From assembly GCF_000308555.1 (NCBI RefSeq), contig NZ_BAFY01000022.1, positions 1 to 32,968 on the forward strand: 32,968 nucleotides of DNA, written 5' to 3'. Below the pieces are notes generated by a model. The model made no database searches. It was not told the DNA's origin and saw only the letters and a program-made list of their open reading frames with translations. Source of the stretch: Nocardia cyriacigeorgica NBRC 100375 (GTDB lineage: Bacteria; Actinomycetota; Actinomycetes; Mycobacteriales; Mycobacteriaceae). Of the stretch, positions 19,515 through 27,548 are shown piece by piece. Both the position numbers and the translations under genes were made by a program. Position 1 is the first letter of the stretch; each line of letters starts with the position of its first letter.

Positions 19515-19581
19515 CCGTATCGGAGCGCCGAACTTGCGGACACCTGTCGTCGCCGTCGTGCGGGCTGCGGTTCCGATACGG
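19515..19581. other. Inverted repeat in the non-coding stretch before tRNA-Pro
   Basis: CCGTATCGGA (19515-19524) and TCCGATACGG (19572-19581) are perfect 10-bp arms 47 nt apart. They lie in the 314-nt gap 19457-19770, which has several short overlapping open frames on both strands but none with a start site or recognisable product. It may be a structured RNA, a protein site or the remnant of an element. Confidence 0.4.
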
Positions 19582-19711
19582 CGCGATCCCACCGGGCGCC
19601 AACGCCAAGGCGGTGCCCGGTCTGCACGGCAAGGCGCATCCTGGGCTGCGGGCTCGTCGAGTGCTGGTGTCCCGGAAGCGGCAGGCAAGGAAGCTACCGT
19701 CGCCGGGCAAG

Positions 19712-19747
19712 AAAAAGCCCCTGACCAGGAATCCCTGATCAGGGGCT
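19712..19747 (-). terminator. Rho-independent terminator of tRNA-Pro
   Basis: Read on the minus strand, AGCCCCTGA (19747-19739) pairs perfectly with TCAGGGGCT (19724-19716) and is followed by TTTTT (19716-19712). It lies 24 nt beyond the tRNA 3' end. Confidence 0.85.
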
Positions 19748-19770
19748 CTATCGTGTCTCAACCACACGAG

Positions 19771-19844
<74 letters not shown>

Positions 19845-19861
19845 TGAAGCGGACCTGAGGT

Positions 19862-19891
19862 AGCTTACAACAGGTCGGGGCTGGACGTTAA
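19862..19891 (-). promoter_or_regulatory. Likely tRNA-Pro promoter
   Basis: On the minus strand, TTAACG (19891-19886) and TAAGCT (19867-19862) are spaced by 18 nt and lie about 18 nt before the tRNA 5' end, in the short gap between the tRNA and the stop of the preceding gene at 19905. Confidence 0.4.
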
Positions 19892-19904
19892 ACCAGCAGG
19901 TCAG

Positions 19905-21656
19905 TCAGGGTTTCAGGGGGCGAATGCTGGTGAGGACGCGCTTGGCGGTCTCGAGGTCGACGGCGCCGGGGACGCCGGTGTCGGCGGCCAGGACCAGCAC
20001 GGTGGTTCCGGTGCGGGCGGGGACGGCGTAGGTGAAGACGGAGAACTGGTTGGCGCAGCCGGGTTTCGCGGAGTCGAGTTTGCCTGTTGTTTCGACGAGC
20101 ATGCCCTGCTGGGATCCGTCCGCCGAGGCGAGCGGCTGCGCGGCGCCGGGGCTGACGTCGCGGCTGCCGGCGTAGGCGATGGTCGCCGACTTGGTGCCGA
20201 GTTCGGTGACGTCGTAGGCGGCGCTGCGGTTGGGTACCGCGACCGGCTGGAACCCGGGCACGATCGGGCCGAGTTCGGCGTCGGGGCTCGGATCGGCCGG
20301 ACGCGAACGTGTCGTCGTGGAACGCGGTGCCTTCGACGCGGATTCGCCGGTCGTGAGTGCGCTGACCATGGACGGAGTGGATCCGTCGGACGCCGAGGCC
20401 TCATCGGATCCGCTGACGGTGACCGCGACCACGCCGACGCCGACGGCGACCACGGCCATCGCAGCCGCACCGAAGGCGAAGAGCCTTCCGGAGCCGCCCG
20501 GTGTGCCGCCGGGTGCGTCGGGGCCGGCGGGCCCGAACGGCTGAGCGACCGGCCCGAAGGGGTGAGCGCCGGGAGATTGCCCGATCGATGTGTTCGGGTT
20601 CGCCCAGATCTGTCCGGGAGCGCGGGGGTTCGTCGAGTTCGGCTGGCTATCGGTCGAGGGGCCGGTTTGTGTCGCCGCCGCCTCCGGGGGCAGGGGTAGC
20701 TGTACCGAGCCGGGGACGGGAGCGCCGCCTGCGGTTCCAGGTGCCCACTGCCCGGTCTGCGTCGGCGCTGCCGCGAGAACAGGGGACAGGCCGAGCTGTC
20801 GGGCCGACGGTGTGGGTTGCCCGCCTTGCGTTGGCGCGGCCTCGGGGCCGACGGATTGCCCGAGCCGAGCGGCAGGCCCGAAGGGGTGCGCGCCGGGAGG
20901 TTGCCCGATCGGTGTGTTCGGGCCCGCCCAGTTCTGCCCGGGAGCGCCGGGGTTCGTCGAGTTCGGACGGCCATCGGTCCAGTGGCCGATTGGTGTCAAC
21001 GCTGCCACCGGGGGCAGGAGTTGCTGCACCGAGCCGGAGATGGGAACGCCGGTTGCGGCTCCGGGCGCCCAATGCCCGGGTTGCGGCGGCGCTGCAGCAA
21101 GAGCAGCGGGCGGGTCGAGCTGCGGAGCCAGCGGCGTGGGGTAGGTCGGTGTGGGTTGCCCGCCTTGTGTCGGTGCGGCTTCGGGGGCGATGGGCGGTGC
21201 GAGCTGTGGGGCGGCTGGTGTGGCGTGGCCCGGGCCGGGCTGTCCGGTTTGTGTCGGTGCGGCTTCAGGAGCGATGGGCGGTGCGAGCTGTGGGGCGGCT
21301 GGCGTGGCGTAGTCCGGCCCCGGCTGACCGGTTTGCGTTGGCGCGGCTTCGGGGGCGATGGGCGGTGCGAGCTGTGGGGCGGCTGGCGTGGCGTAGTCCG
21401 GCCCCGGCTGCGCGGTTTCCGTTGGCGCGGCGCCGGGGGCGACGGGCGGCTGCCCTGGCATCGGTCCAAGGTCGGAGGACGCGTGCCCATGACCTGGCGC
21501 CCACTGTCCGGTCTGCGTGGGCGCCGATGGCCCGGTCTGAATCGGGGCCGCTTCCTGACCGCCGGGCGGCAGGTGGTGCATGCCTGGGTCGGGCAACGCG
21601 CCGGGCGCCGGCCGGCCCGCCGGGCACGCCCCGTTGCTGGGGTCGACAGTGTTCAC
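19905..21656 (-). CDS. Proline-rich repeat membrane protein with extracytoplasmic domain
   Basis: A 583-aa protein in three parts. Residues 1 to about 390 are low-complexity, rich in Pro, Ala, Gln, Gly and Thr, and built from imperfect repeats: a 28-residue unit containing APQLAPPIAPEAAPTQTGQP and a 108-residue unit containing NSTNPGAPGQ and IGQPPGAHPFGP. One membrane helix follows (about 392-414, LFAFGAAAMAVVAVGVGVV). The last 170 residues, probably outside the membrane, contain VPGFQPVAVPNRSAAYDV and a single cysteine near the C-terminus. The layout, a long proline-rich cytoplasmic part and a small folded exterior domain, is common among actinobacterial envelope proteins; its role is unknown. 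The GTG at 21656 with GAGGA upstream is chosen because the frame farther up overlaps the metallophosphoesterase. Confidence 0.78.
   Translation of the reverse strand: MNTVDPSNGACPAGRPAPGALPDPGMHHLPPGGQEAAPIQTGPSAPTQTGQWAPGHGHASSDLGPMPGQPPVAPGAAPTETAQPGPDYATPAAPQLAPPIAPEAAPTQTGQPGPDYATPAAPQLAPPIAPEAAPTQTGQPGPGHATPAAPQLAPPIAPEAAPTQGGQPTPTYPTPLAPQLDPPAALAAAPPQPGHWAPGAATGVPISGSVQQLLPPVAALTPIGHWTDGRPNSTNPGAPGQNWAGPNTPIGQPPGAHPFGPAARLGQSVGPEAAPTQGGQPTPSARQLGLSPVLAAAPTQTGQWAPGTAGGAPVPGSVQLPLPPEAAATQTGPSTDSQPNSTNPRAPGQIWANPNTSIGQSPGAHPFGPVAQPFGPAGPDAPGGTPGGSGRLFAFGAAAMAVVAVGVGVVAVTVSGSDEASASDGSTPSMVSALTTGESASKAPRSTTTRSRPADPSPDAELGPIVPGFQPVAVPNRSAAYDVTELGTKSATIAYAGSRDVSPGAAQPLASADGSQQGMLVETTGKLDSAKPGCANQFSVFTYAVPARTGTTVLVLAADTGVPGAVDLETAKRVLTSIRPLKP
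20543..21190 (-). repeat. Two tandem 324-bp imperfect repeats inside the proline-rich gene
   Basis: The unit 20543-20866 recurs as 20867-21190 with an offset of exactly 324 bp (108 codons). Anchors include GGCCCGAAGG at 20551 and 20875 and CGTCGAGTTC at 20631 and 20955. Copies have diverged but kept the frame. Confidence 0.8.
21171..21450 (-). repeat. 84-bp tandem repeats inside the proline-rich gene
   Basis: Units begin at 21171, 21255, 21339 and 21423 (the last partial), a constant period of 84 bp or 28 codons. The core GGGCGGTGCGAGCTGTGGGG is identical in the first three copies, so expansion is fairly recent. Confidence 0.85.
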
Positions 21657-21694
21657 GTTCGTCCTCTTGCCGGCAAAAGTCTCGGCAAGCGACC

Positions 21695-22657
21695 CTAGCG
21701 GGCGACGGTCTCCGAGGTCGAAACGCCCTGCGCGGTATCGGAGTTCGGGCGCTTCGGCGGTGCGGCGACCAGAGTCAGGAGGGTGGCTTCCGGGCGGCAG
21801 CAGAAGCGGTAGGGCGCCCACGGCGACGTGCCGAGGCCGGCCGAGACGTGCAGCCGGGTGTGCGCACCCCACTTCGACGGGCCCTTGACCCGGGAACGGT
21901 CGATATCGCAGTTGGTGACAAGAGCGCCGTAACCGGGCAGGCACAGCTGACCGCCGTGGGTATGGCCGGCCAGCACCAGGTCGTAGCCGTCTTCGGCGAA
22001 TCGGTCCAGCACCCGCGGCTCGGGGGAGTGGGTGAGACCGATGCGCAGGTCGGCGAGTGGATTGGGGGCACCGGCGATGGTGTCGTAGCGGTCACGCTGC
22101 AGGTGCGGATCGTCGACGCCGGCGCTGGCGATGCGGATGCCCGCCACTTCCAGGTCGCGGCGCACATGGGTCAGATCCAGCCAGCCGCGTTCGGTGAAGG
22201 CGGCGCGCAGATCCTTCCATGGCAGCGGCGCGCCGTGGACGCGGCGATGATCGGTCTTGAAGTACTTGAGCGGGTTCTTCGGCACCGGCGCGAAGTAGTC
22301 GTTGCTGCCGAAGATGAAAAGCCCTGGGCGCGAAAGCAATCCGCCGAGCGCCTGCACGACGGCAGGCACCGACTTCTGATGCGAGAGGTTGTCCCCGGTG
22401 TTCACCACCAGGTCCGGTTCCAGCCGGTCCAGCTCGCGCAGCCACTGCTGTTTGAGCTTCTGGCCGGGCATCATGTGCAGATCGCTGATGTGCAGGACCC
22501 GAAGCGTCGCCGAACCCGGCCGCAGCACCGGCATCGTCGCCTCGCGCAGCACGAACGCGTTGCGTTCGATGAGGGAGGCATAGCCGACTCCGGCCACCGC
22601 GGCTCCGGCGGCGCCCAGCGCGGTTCGACGGACAGCGGAGGTCGAGATCACGGGCAT
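21695..22657 (-). CDS. Membrane-anchored calcineurin-like metallophosphoesterase
   Basis: A 320-aa phosphoesterase with a two-metal centre. Metal ligands are visible as Asp59 and His61 (ISDLH), Asp89 (NTGDN), Asn119 (GSND), His210 (LTH) and His232/His234 (GHTHGG). An N-terminal hydrophobic stretch with two arginines (VRRTALGAAGAAVAGVGYAS) suggests an anchor or twin-arginine signal, so it probably acts at or outside the membrane; family members hydrolyse phospholipid head groups, undecaprenyl or nucleotide phosphates. It corresponds in position to M. tuberculosis Rv3683, next to ponA2. It is divergent from the YqeY-like gene; the proline-rich gene starts 38 nt after its stop in the same direction. 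Confidence 0.9.
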   Translation of the reverse strand: MPVISTSAVRRTALGAAGAAVAGVGYASLIERNAFVLREATMPVLRPGSATLRVLHISDLHMMPGQKLKQQWLRELDRLEPDLVVNTGDNLSHQKSVPAVVQALGGLLSRPGLFIFGSNDYFAPVPKNPLKYFKTDHRRVHGAPLPWKDLRAAFTERGWLDLTHVRRDLEVAGIRIASAGVDDPHLQRDRYDTIAGAPNPLADLRIGLTHSPEPRVLDRFAEDGYDLVLAGHTHGGQLCLPGYGALVTNCDIDRSRVKGPSKWGAHTRLHVSAGLGTSPWAPYRFCCRPEATLLTLVAAPPKRPNSDTAQGVSTSETVAR

Positions 22658-22759
22658 TTGCCCAGCATAGGTGACGGTGGTCTCGAACGCGGCGTGTGTT
22701 CAGGCACAGATGGGCCGACCGGCCGGGTAAATGTGGTGGGCCCGGTCCGGCCCAGCGGC

Positions 22760-22765
22760 TACCGT
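22760..22765 (+). promoter_or_regulatory. -10 element of a likely leaderless YqeY transcript
   Basis: TACCGT fits the actinobacterial TAnnnT -10 pattern and lies 7 nt before the ATG at 22773, so transcription would begin at or next to the start codon. No Shine-Dalgarno sequence is present. Confidence 0.4.
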
Positions 22766-22772
22766 GAGGCAC

Positions 22773-23237
22773 ATGTCGGAACTCAAATCGCAGCTGCGTG
22801 CGGATATGACCGCCGCGATGAAATCCAAGGACACGCTGCGTCTTGCCACGTTGCGGATGCTGCTCGCCGCCATCCAGTCCGCCGAGGTCGCGGGCCCCGA
22901 GGCACGTGAGCTCTCCGACGCCGAGGTGGTCGCGGTGCTGGCCAAGGAATCCAAGAAGCGCAACGAGGCCGCGGAGGTGTACGCCCAGGCCGGGCGCGGT
23001 GAGCTGGCGGCCAACGAGCACGCGGAGGCCAGGATCATCGACGAATACCTGCCGACCCAGTTGACCGAAGCCGAGGTCGCCGACATCGCCGATACGGCCA
23101 TCGCCCAGATCGCCGAGCAGACCGGTCAGCGTCCCGGTATGCGCCAGATGGGTCAGGTCATGAAGATCGCCACCGCGCTGGCCGAGGGCAAGGCCGACGG
23201 CGCCAGGATCTCCGCGGCGGTGAAGGCCCGGCTGTAA
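22773..23237 (+). CDS. GatB/YqeY domain protein
   Basis: A 154-aa helical protein of the YqeY family, related to the C-terminal domain of the amidotransferase subunit GatB. Members are thought to bind tRNA or amidotransferase partners; the exact role is not settled. Visible family features are the start MSELKSQLRADMTAAMKSKD, LRLATLRMLLAAIQ, the KKRNEAAEVYAQAGR turn, the LPTQLTEAEV segment and the C-terminal MGQVMKIATALAEGKADG. The ATG at 22773 is used because homology begins there and a -10 element sits just upstream. It is divergent from the metallophosphoesterase and convergent with ponA2, separated from the latter by a strong hairpin. Confidence 0.93.
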   Translation: MSELKSQLRADMTAAMKSKDTLRLATLRMLLAAIQSAEVAGPEARELSDAEVVAVLAKESKKRNEAAEVYAQAGRGELAANEHAEARIIDEYLPTQLTEAEVADIADTAIAQIAEQTGQRPGMRQMGQVMKIATALAEGKADGARISAAVKARL

Positions 23238-23260
23238 CCGTTCGACCAGCAGACAAACGA

Positions 23261-23291
23261 AACGCCGACCCGGTCAGACCGGGTCGGCGTT
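23261..23291. terminator. Bidirectional terminator between YqeY and ponA2
   Basis: A 15-bp perfect inverted repeat (23261-23275 with 23277-23291, AACGCCGACCCGGTC) around one base. The minus-strand exit is T-rich (TTCGTTTGTC). It ends 5 nt before the ponA2 stop codon at 23296. Confidence 0.85.
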
Positions 23292-23295
23292 GTCG

Positions 23296-25686
23296 TTACC
23301 GGGGGAACGGCAGCGGAATCGGGATCGGGATGGGCGGCAGCCGCGGCGGTGGCGGGAGGCCCGGCACGCCCGGCGGCGGTCCCTGCGGCCCGGGCGGCGG
23401 CGGGGTGCGCACGGTGCCGTCGCTGACGTAGATCGTCACCAGCGATCCCGGAATGGCAGACCCGTTCGGTGAGGACCCGGTCACGGTGCCCTTCGGCGCC
23501 GACCCGGACGATTCCACCGGAGTGACCTTGAATCCGGCCGCGATCAGCGCGGCGGTCGCCTCACCCTGCTTCATCCCGACCACGTCGGGCACTTGCGCGT
23601 TGTTGGCGCCGCGCACGTACTTGTCGTCCAGCGGCGGCAGCACGGGCGGCGGGAAGTTCCCGACGATGGGTTTGATCGCGTTGTACCAGGTCCGCGCGGG
23701 TTCGTTACCGCCGAACAGGCCGTTGGCGTCGCTCGCGCCGCAGTTGCGCAGCGGGAACGAGCAGATCTCGCCGGGCGTCGGGCTGTCGCCGTAGACATAG
23801 ACCGACGCAGCCAGTGAGTTGGTGAAGCCGACGAACGCCGAGGAGCGGTGGCTTTCGGTGGTTCCGGTCTTACCGGCCATCGGCAGCGTCCAGCCCGCGT
23901 TGGCGGCCGCGGCGAAGGCGGTACCGCCGGGCTGATCGTCCTTGCTCATGGCGTTGGCCAGGGTGTTGGCCAGGCCGGGCTCGACCACCTGCTCGCAGGC
24001 CTGCTGGGTCAGCGGCACCTGCTTGCCGCTGCGGTCGATCACTTCTTTGATCGGCGAGGGCGGGCACCATTTGCCGCCGGAAGCCAGCGTGGCGGCGACA
24101 TTGGACAGCTCGAGCGGGTTGATCGGAACCGGGCCGAGGGTGAACGAGCCGAGGTTCTGGCTCTTGATCATGTCGGCGAGGCTCTGATTGTTCTCCAGGC
24201 CCGAGCTGCCGGGTTCGGTGTAGGACCGCATCCCGAGGCGGACGGCCATATCGACGGTCGGGGTGACGCCGACGGCCTGGATGAGCTTGACGAACGCGGT
24301 GTTGGGTGAGGTCGCCAGCGCCTCGGTCACCGACATCGGCGACTTGTAGCGGCCGGCGTTCTCGACGCAGTAGGTCGCCGGGGGGCAACCGGGGGCGCCG
24401 CCGTTACCCATGCCCTGGGCGTTGAACCGGCCGGGCACGTCGAGCTGGGCATTGATGCCCATGCCCTTCTCCATCGCCGCGGCCGTGGTGAACAGCTTGA
24501 ACACCGAGCCGGCGCCGTCACCGACCATCGAGTACGGCTGGGCCAGCAGCGTTTCGTGCGCCTCCCGGTTGAGGCCGTAGGTGCGGCTGCTGGCCATGGC
24601 GAGGACCGGGTGGGAGTCCTGGCCCGGTGCGACCACCGACATGACCTCGGCGATGTTCTCCAGGTCCGGCGGCGCGGCCTCGGAGACCGCGCGCTTGACC
24701 GAATCCTGCACGGCCGGATCGAGAGTGGTGCGGATCAGGTAGCCGCCCTTCTCGATCTGTTCGCGGCTGATACCGGCATTGGCCAGGTACTGCAGCGCGT
24801 AATCGCAGAAGAAGCCGCGGTCGCCGGCCGCGATGCAGCCGCGGGGCAGGCCCTTGGGCTCGGGCAGCACGCCCAGCGGCTCGCTCTTGGCCTTGCGGAA
24901 TTCGTCGGCGCGGCTGGGGATGTTCTGGATCATGGTGTCCAGCACGGTGTTGCGGCGGGCCAGCACGCCCTCGGGGTTGGTGTAGGGGTTGAGCTTCGAG
25001 CTGCTCTGCACCATGCCCGCCAGCATCGCCGACTGCGGCACATTCAGATCGGCGGCGTCGATGCCGAAATAGGTCTGCGCGGCGTCCTGGATGCCGTAGG
25101 AGGAGTTACCGAACGGCACCAGGTTCAGGTAGCGGGTGAGGATCTCGTCCTTGGTCAGTTCTTTGTCCAGCGTCAGCGCCATCCGGATCTCCCGGATCTT
25201 GCGGGCCGGGGTGGTCTCGATCGCGGCACGGCGTTCGGCGTCGGTCTTGGCGACCACGAGCAGCTGGAAGTTCTTCACATATTGCTGGTCGATGGTGGAG
25301 GCGCCCTGCTGCACCTCGCCACTGGTGGTGTTGGTGAGGAAGGCGCGTAGCGTGCCCTGCCAGTCGACGCCGTCGTGGTCGGCGAAGCGGCGGTCCTCGA
25401 TGGAGACGATCGCCAGCTTCATGTCGTTGGAGATCTTCTCGCTCGGCACCTCGAAACGGCGTTGTTCGTAGAGCCAGGCGATCGGATTGCCCGCCGCGTC
25501 GACCATCGTCGACACCGCGGGCACCGTGCCCTCGACCAACTCGGCGGAGACGTTGTCGACGGCATCGGCGGCGCGGTTGGAAACGAATCCGAAACCGCCT
25601 GCGAGCGGGAACAACAGCCCGGCGACGAGCACGGCGGCCAGCATGCAGCTAACGGCCAGCTTCGCGAGCGTATGTCTGATCGGCAC
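23296..25686 (-). CDS. ponA2: Class A penicillin-binding protein with PASTA domain (PonA2)
   Basis: Bifunctional peptidoglycan synthase of 796 aa, anchored by an N-terminal membrane helix (about 8-33). The glycosyltransferase domain shows Glu97 in IEDRRFADHDGVDW and the GASTIDQQYVKN motif (about 128-139). The transpeptidase domain has the nucleophile Ser394 in SVFK, the SPN motif near SPNTAFVKL, and Lys606 in AGKTGTTE. One PASTA repeat (about 699-757, VPDVVGMKQGEATAALIAAG) precedes a proline-rich tail. In mycobacteria PonA2 matters for survival in non-growing and acid or oxygen stress. The GTG at 25686 begins the cytoplasmic tail and anchor. It is divergent from whiB4 across a 397-nt region, as in M. 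tuberculosis. Confidence 0.95.
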   Translation of the reverse strand: MPIRHTLAKLAVSCMLAAVLVAGLLFPLAGGFGFVSNRAADAVDNVSAELVEGTVPAVSTMVDAAGNPIAWLYEQRRFEVPSEKISNDMKLAIVSIEDRRFADHDGVDWQGTLRAFLTNTTSGEVQQGASTIDQQYVKNFQLLVVAKTDAERRAAIETTPARKIREIRMALTLDKELTKDEILTRYLNLVPFGNSSYGIQDAAQTYFGIDAADLNVPQSAMLAGMVQSSSKLNPYTNPEGVLARRNTVLDTMIQNIPSRADEFRKAKSEPLGVLPEPKGLPRGCIAAGDRGFFCDYALQYLANAGISREQIEKGGYLIRTTLDPAVQDSVKRAVSEAAPPDLENIAEVMSVVAPGQDSHPVLAMASSRTYGLNREAHETLLAQPYSMVGDGAGSVFKLFTTAAAMEKGMGINAQLDVPGRFNAQGMGNGGAPGCPPATYCVENAGRYKSPMSVTEALATSPNTAFVKLIQAVGVTPTVDMAVRLGMRSYTEPGSSGLENNQSLADMIKSQNLGSFTLGPVPINPLELSNVAATLASGGKWCPPSPIKEVIDRSGKQVPLTQQACEQVVEPGLANTLANAMSKDDQPGGTAFAAAANAGWTLPMAGKTGTTESHRSSAFVGFTNSLAASVYVYGDSPTPGEICSFPLRNCGASDANGLFGGNEPARTWYNAIKPIVGNFPPPVLPPLDDKYVRGANNAQVPDVVGMKQGEATAALIAAGFKVTPVESSGSAPKGTVTGSSPNGSAIPGSLVTIYVSDGTVRTPPPPGPQGPPPGVPGLPPPPRLPPIPIPIPLPFPR

Positions 25687-25810
25687 GGGACCAGACTAAG
25701 GGGTGGGTCGGACGCTCTCGCGGGTGTGTTTGATCCGAATTGCTCGATTGCAGGTCGGGGTGGGTTCTGCGCTCGAAATCCCGCGTCGACGGCGGGCCGG
25801 TGAGCGCCGC

Positions 25811-25877
25811 GTTCGATCGAACATGCGATAACGGTCGGTTCGGTGGCGTGTCGCGATTGGGTCACTGGCGTGTCGCG
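25811..25877. promoter_or_regulatory. Palindrome and direct repeats in the ponA2-whiB4 interval
   Basis: GTTCGATCGAAC (25811-25822) is a perfect 12-bp palindrome. TGGCGTGTCGCG occurs twice (25844-25855 and 25866-25877), start to start 22 bp or two helical turns. The 397-nt interval 25687-26083 has no convincing gene; these elements are candidates for control of either gene. Confidence 0.45.
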
Positions 25878-25955
25878 TGGTCGCGGCACGGACGTACCAA
25901 AAAATCACAGCTCGGTCTTGCGCTCCCGGCATACCTTTACCTAGATTGAGAACCC

Positions 25956-25975
25956 AGTGTGATAGAGCTAACACT
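25956..25975. promoter_or_regulatory. CRP-like site upstream of whiB4
   Basis: TGTGATAGAGCTAACA (25958-25973) matches the CRP palindrome TGTGA-N6-TCACA with a perfect left half and one mismatch on the right, inside the inverted repeat AGTGT/ACACT (25956-25960, 25971-25975). It is about 110 nt before the whiB4 start. A CRP gene is encoded in this window. Binding is inferred. Confidence 0.45.
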
Positions 25976-26083
25976 CAAAGTGGAATGTGGTGCACTTCGC
26001 AGCGGGGTTTGGGTTGCTGCGGGGCTGACACGCGATTCCGGAGCGCCGTTGACCGGTGTTCGGACTGCAAAGGGGCACACCAA

Positions 26084-26407
26084 ATGCACATGACAACCCC
26101 CATCGCTCGATTGGACGTAGAGCAGGCCGAAGCGAGGATCGCCTGGGTATCCCAGGCCCGATGCAAGGAAGTAGACCCCGATCAGCTGTTCGTACGTGGC
26201 GCGGCGCAGCGCAAAGCGGCAACGATCTGCAGGCACTGCCCGGTATTGATGCAGTGCGGAGCCGACGCACTCGACAACCGGGTCGAGTTCGGTGTGTGGG
26301 GCGGAATGACCGAGCGACAGCGGCGTGCGCTGCTCAAGCAGCACCCCGAAGTGACCTCATGGGCCGATTTCTTCCAGGCCCAGCGCCAGCATCAGGTGGC
26401 TATGTAA
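26084..26407 (+). CDS. whiB4: WhiB-family Fe-S regulator WhiB4
   Basis: A 107-aa iron-sulfur redox sensor and transcription regulator. The four cluster cysteines are Cys27 ([12 protein letters not shown]), Cys49, Cys52 (ICRHCPV) and Cys58, followed by the WhiB turn [15 protein letters not shown] and a C-terminal DNA-binding part. Assignment to WhiB4 rests on position: divergent from ponA2 and convergent with the Get3-like pair, as Rv3681c in M. tuberculosis, where WhiB4 controls redox balance. I chose the ATG at 26084 because AAGGGG (26070-26075) is 8 nt upstream; the ATG at 26090 is worse placed. Its last 8 nt overlap the end of the opposite gene. Confidence 0.93.
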   Translation: MHMTTPIARLDVEQAEARIAWVSQARCKEVDPDQLFVRGAAQRKAATICRHCPVLMQCGADALDNRVEFGVWGGMTERQRRALLKQHPEVTSWADFFQAQRQHQVAM

Positions 26408-27548
26408 CCGGCACGGCCGAGCCGGCCGGAGTCCGGGTGAGTTGATCGCCGACCGCGCGTAGCGCTTCGAGATCGGAGACCTCGAAGGGCAGCGCGGTCA
26501 CCGGCACGATCGGCACCCGAGGGTGGGCTCCGGTGAAGCGCAGCAGCAGATGCCGTTCGCGTTTCGCGGTAGCCACCCGGTGGGCGTGGATGCGCAGCAC
26601 CGCCGCCGTCAGCGGATTCGTTTCGGCCAACTGGTCGGCGGCGGTCAGCGCGTGATCAGCGGACAGCGCGCTGCGGATCGGGTGGGTTCGGTTCAGCACC
26701 AGCCCGGCCAGCGGCATCTTCTCGGTGGAGAGCCGGTCGACGAAGAATGAGGCCTCACGCAGGGCATCGGGTTCTGGCGCCGCGACCACCAGGAAGTGGG
26801 TGCCCGGCTTGGACAGCATCGCGTAGGTCCGGTTGGCCCGGTCCTGGAATCCACCGAACAGCGATTCCAGCGATTGCAGGAACAGCGACGCGTCCTTGAG
26901 CATCTGGCCGCCGACGATCGTCGACACCCCGCGCACCGCCAGGCTCATGGCACCGGTGACGAACCGGCCGACGCCGCGTCCGGGCGCCATGATCACTCGG
27001 ATCATCCGGCCGTTGAGGAAATTGCCGAGCCGCTTGGGCGCGTCCAGGAAGTCCAGTGCGTTGCGGGATGGGGGAGTGTCGACCACGATCAGATCCCACT
27101 CGCGCTTATTCGCCAGCTGTCCGAGCTTTTCCATCGCCATGTACTCCTGCGTCCCACCGAAGGACGAGGCCACGGTCTGATAGAAGGGGTTGGCGAAGAT
27201 CTGCTCGGCCTTGTCCTGGCTGGTGTGCTCGAGCACCATGTCGTCGAAGGTCCGGCGCATATTGAGCATCATCGCGTGCAATTCGCCCTTGACCTCGGGA
27301 CCCAGATCCACCCGCTGCGGCGAGTTGCCGAGATCGGCGACGCCGAGCGATTGGGCCAGCCTGCGCGCCGGATCGATGGTCAGCACCACGACCTTGCGGC
27401 CGGCCTCGGCCGCGCGCAGCGCGATGGCGGCGGCGGTGGTGGTCTTACCGACTCCGCCGGAACCGCAGCACACCACGATGCGTGCGTTCGGGTCGCCGAT
27501 GATCGTCGAGATGTCCAGCTGGGGGGCGCCTGGCTGCGGCGTGCTCAT
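26400..27548 (-). CDS. bagB: Get3/ArsA-like ATPase, second of pair (Rv3680-like)
   Basis: A 382-aa member of the Get3/ArsA ATPase family. The P-loop reads [13 protein letters not shown] (about residues 29-41), with serine where Get3/ArsA have the signature lysine (GKGGVGKTT). The A-loop [13 protein letters not shown] and switch [14 protein letters not shown] are present. It is the partner of the next gene: their ATGA overlap (27545-27548) implies coupled translation. M. tuberculosis Rv3679/Rv3680 (BagA/BagB) form a Get3-like complex whose client is unsettled, so a role in tail-anchored protein delivery is only an analogy. The ATG at 27548 is preferred; the open frame to 28139 is a shadow of the upstream gene. 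Its end overlaps whiB4 by 8 nt. Confidence 0.9.
   Translation of the reverse strand: MSTPQPGAPQLDISTIIGDPNARIVVCCGSGGVGKTTTAAAIALRAAEAGRKVVVLTIDPARRLAQSLGVADLGNSPQRVDLGPEVKGELHAMMLNMRRTFDDMVLEHTSQDKAEQIFANPFYQTVASSFGGTQEYMAMEKLGQLANKREWDLIVVDTPPSRNALDFLDAPKRLGNFLNGRMIRVIMAPGRGVGRFVTGAMSLAVRGVSTIVGGQMLKDASLFLQSLESLFGGFQDRANRTYAMLSKPGTHFLVVAAPEPDALREASFFVDRLSTEKMPLAGLVLNRTHPIRSALSADHALTAADQLAETNPLTAAVLRIHAHRVATAKRERHLLLRFTGAHPRVPIVPVTALPFEVSDLEALRAVGDQLTRTPAGSAVPVT

Noticed and set aside
19511..19738. 75-codon basic frame before tRNA-Pro
   Set aside because: No Shine-Dalgarno sequence, no recognisable domain, and it runs through the tRNA terminator.
21171..21450. CRISPR-like spacing of repeats
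   Set aside because: The 84-bp periodic repeats are in-frame protein repeats without spacers; no cas genes are present.
20501..22909. 802-codon plus-strand frame
   Set aside because: Arg-rich shadow running over the proline-rich, metallophosphoesterase and YqeY genes, which are well supported.
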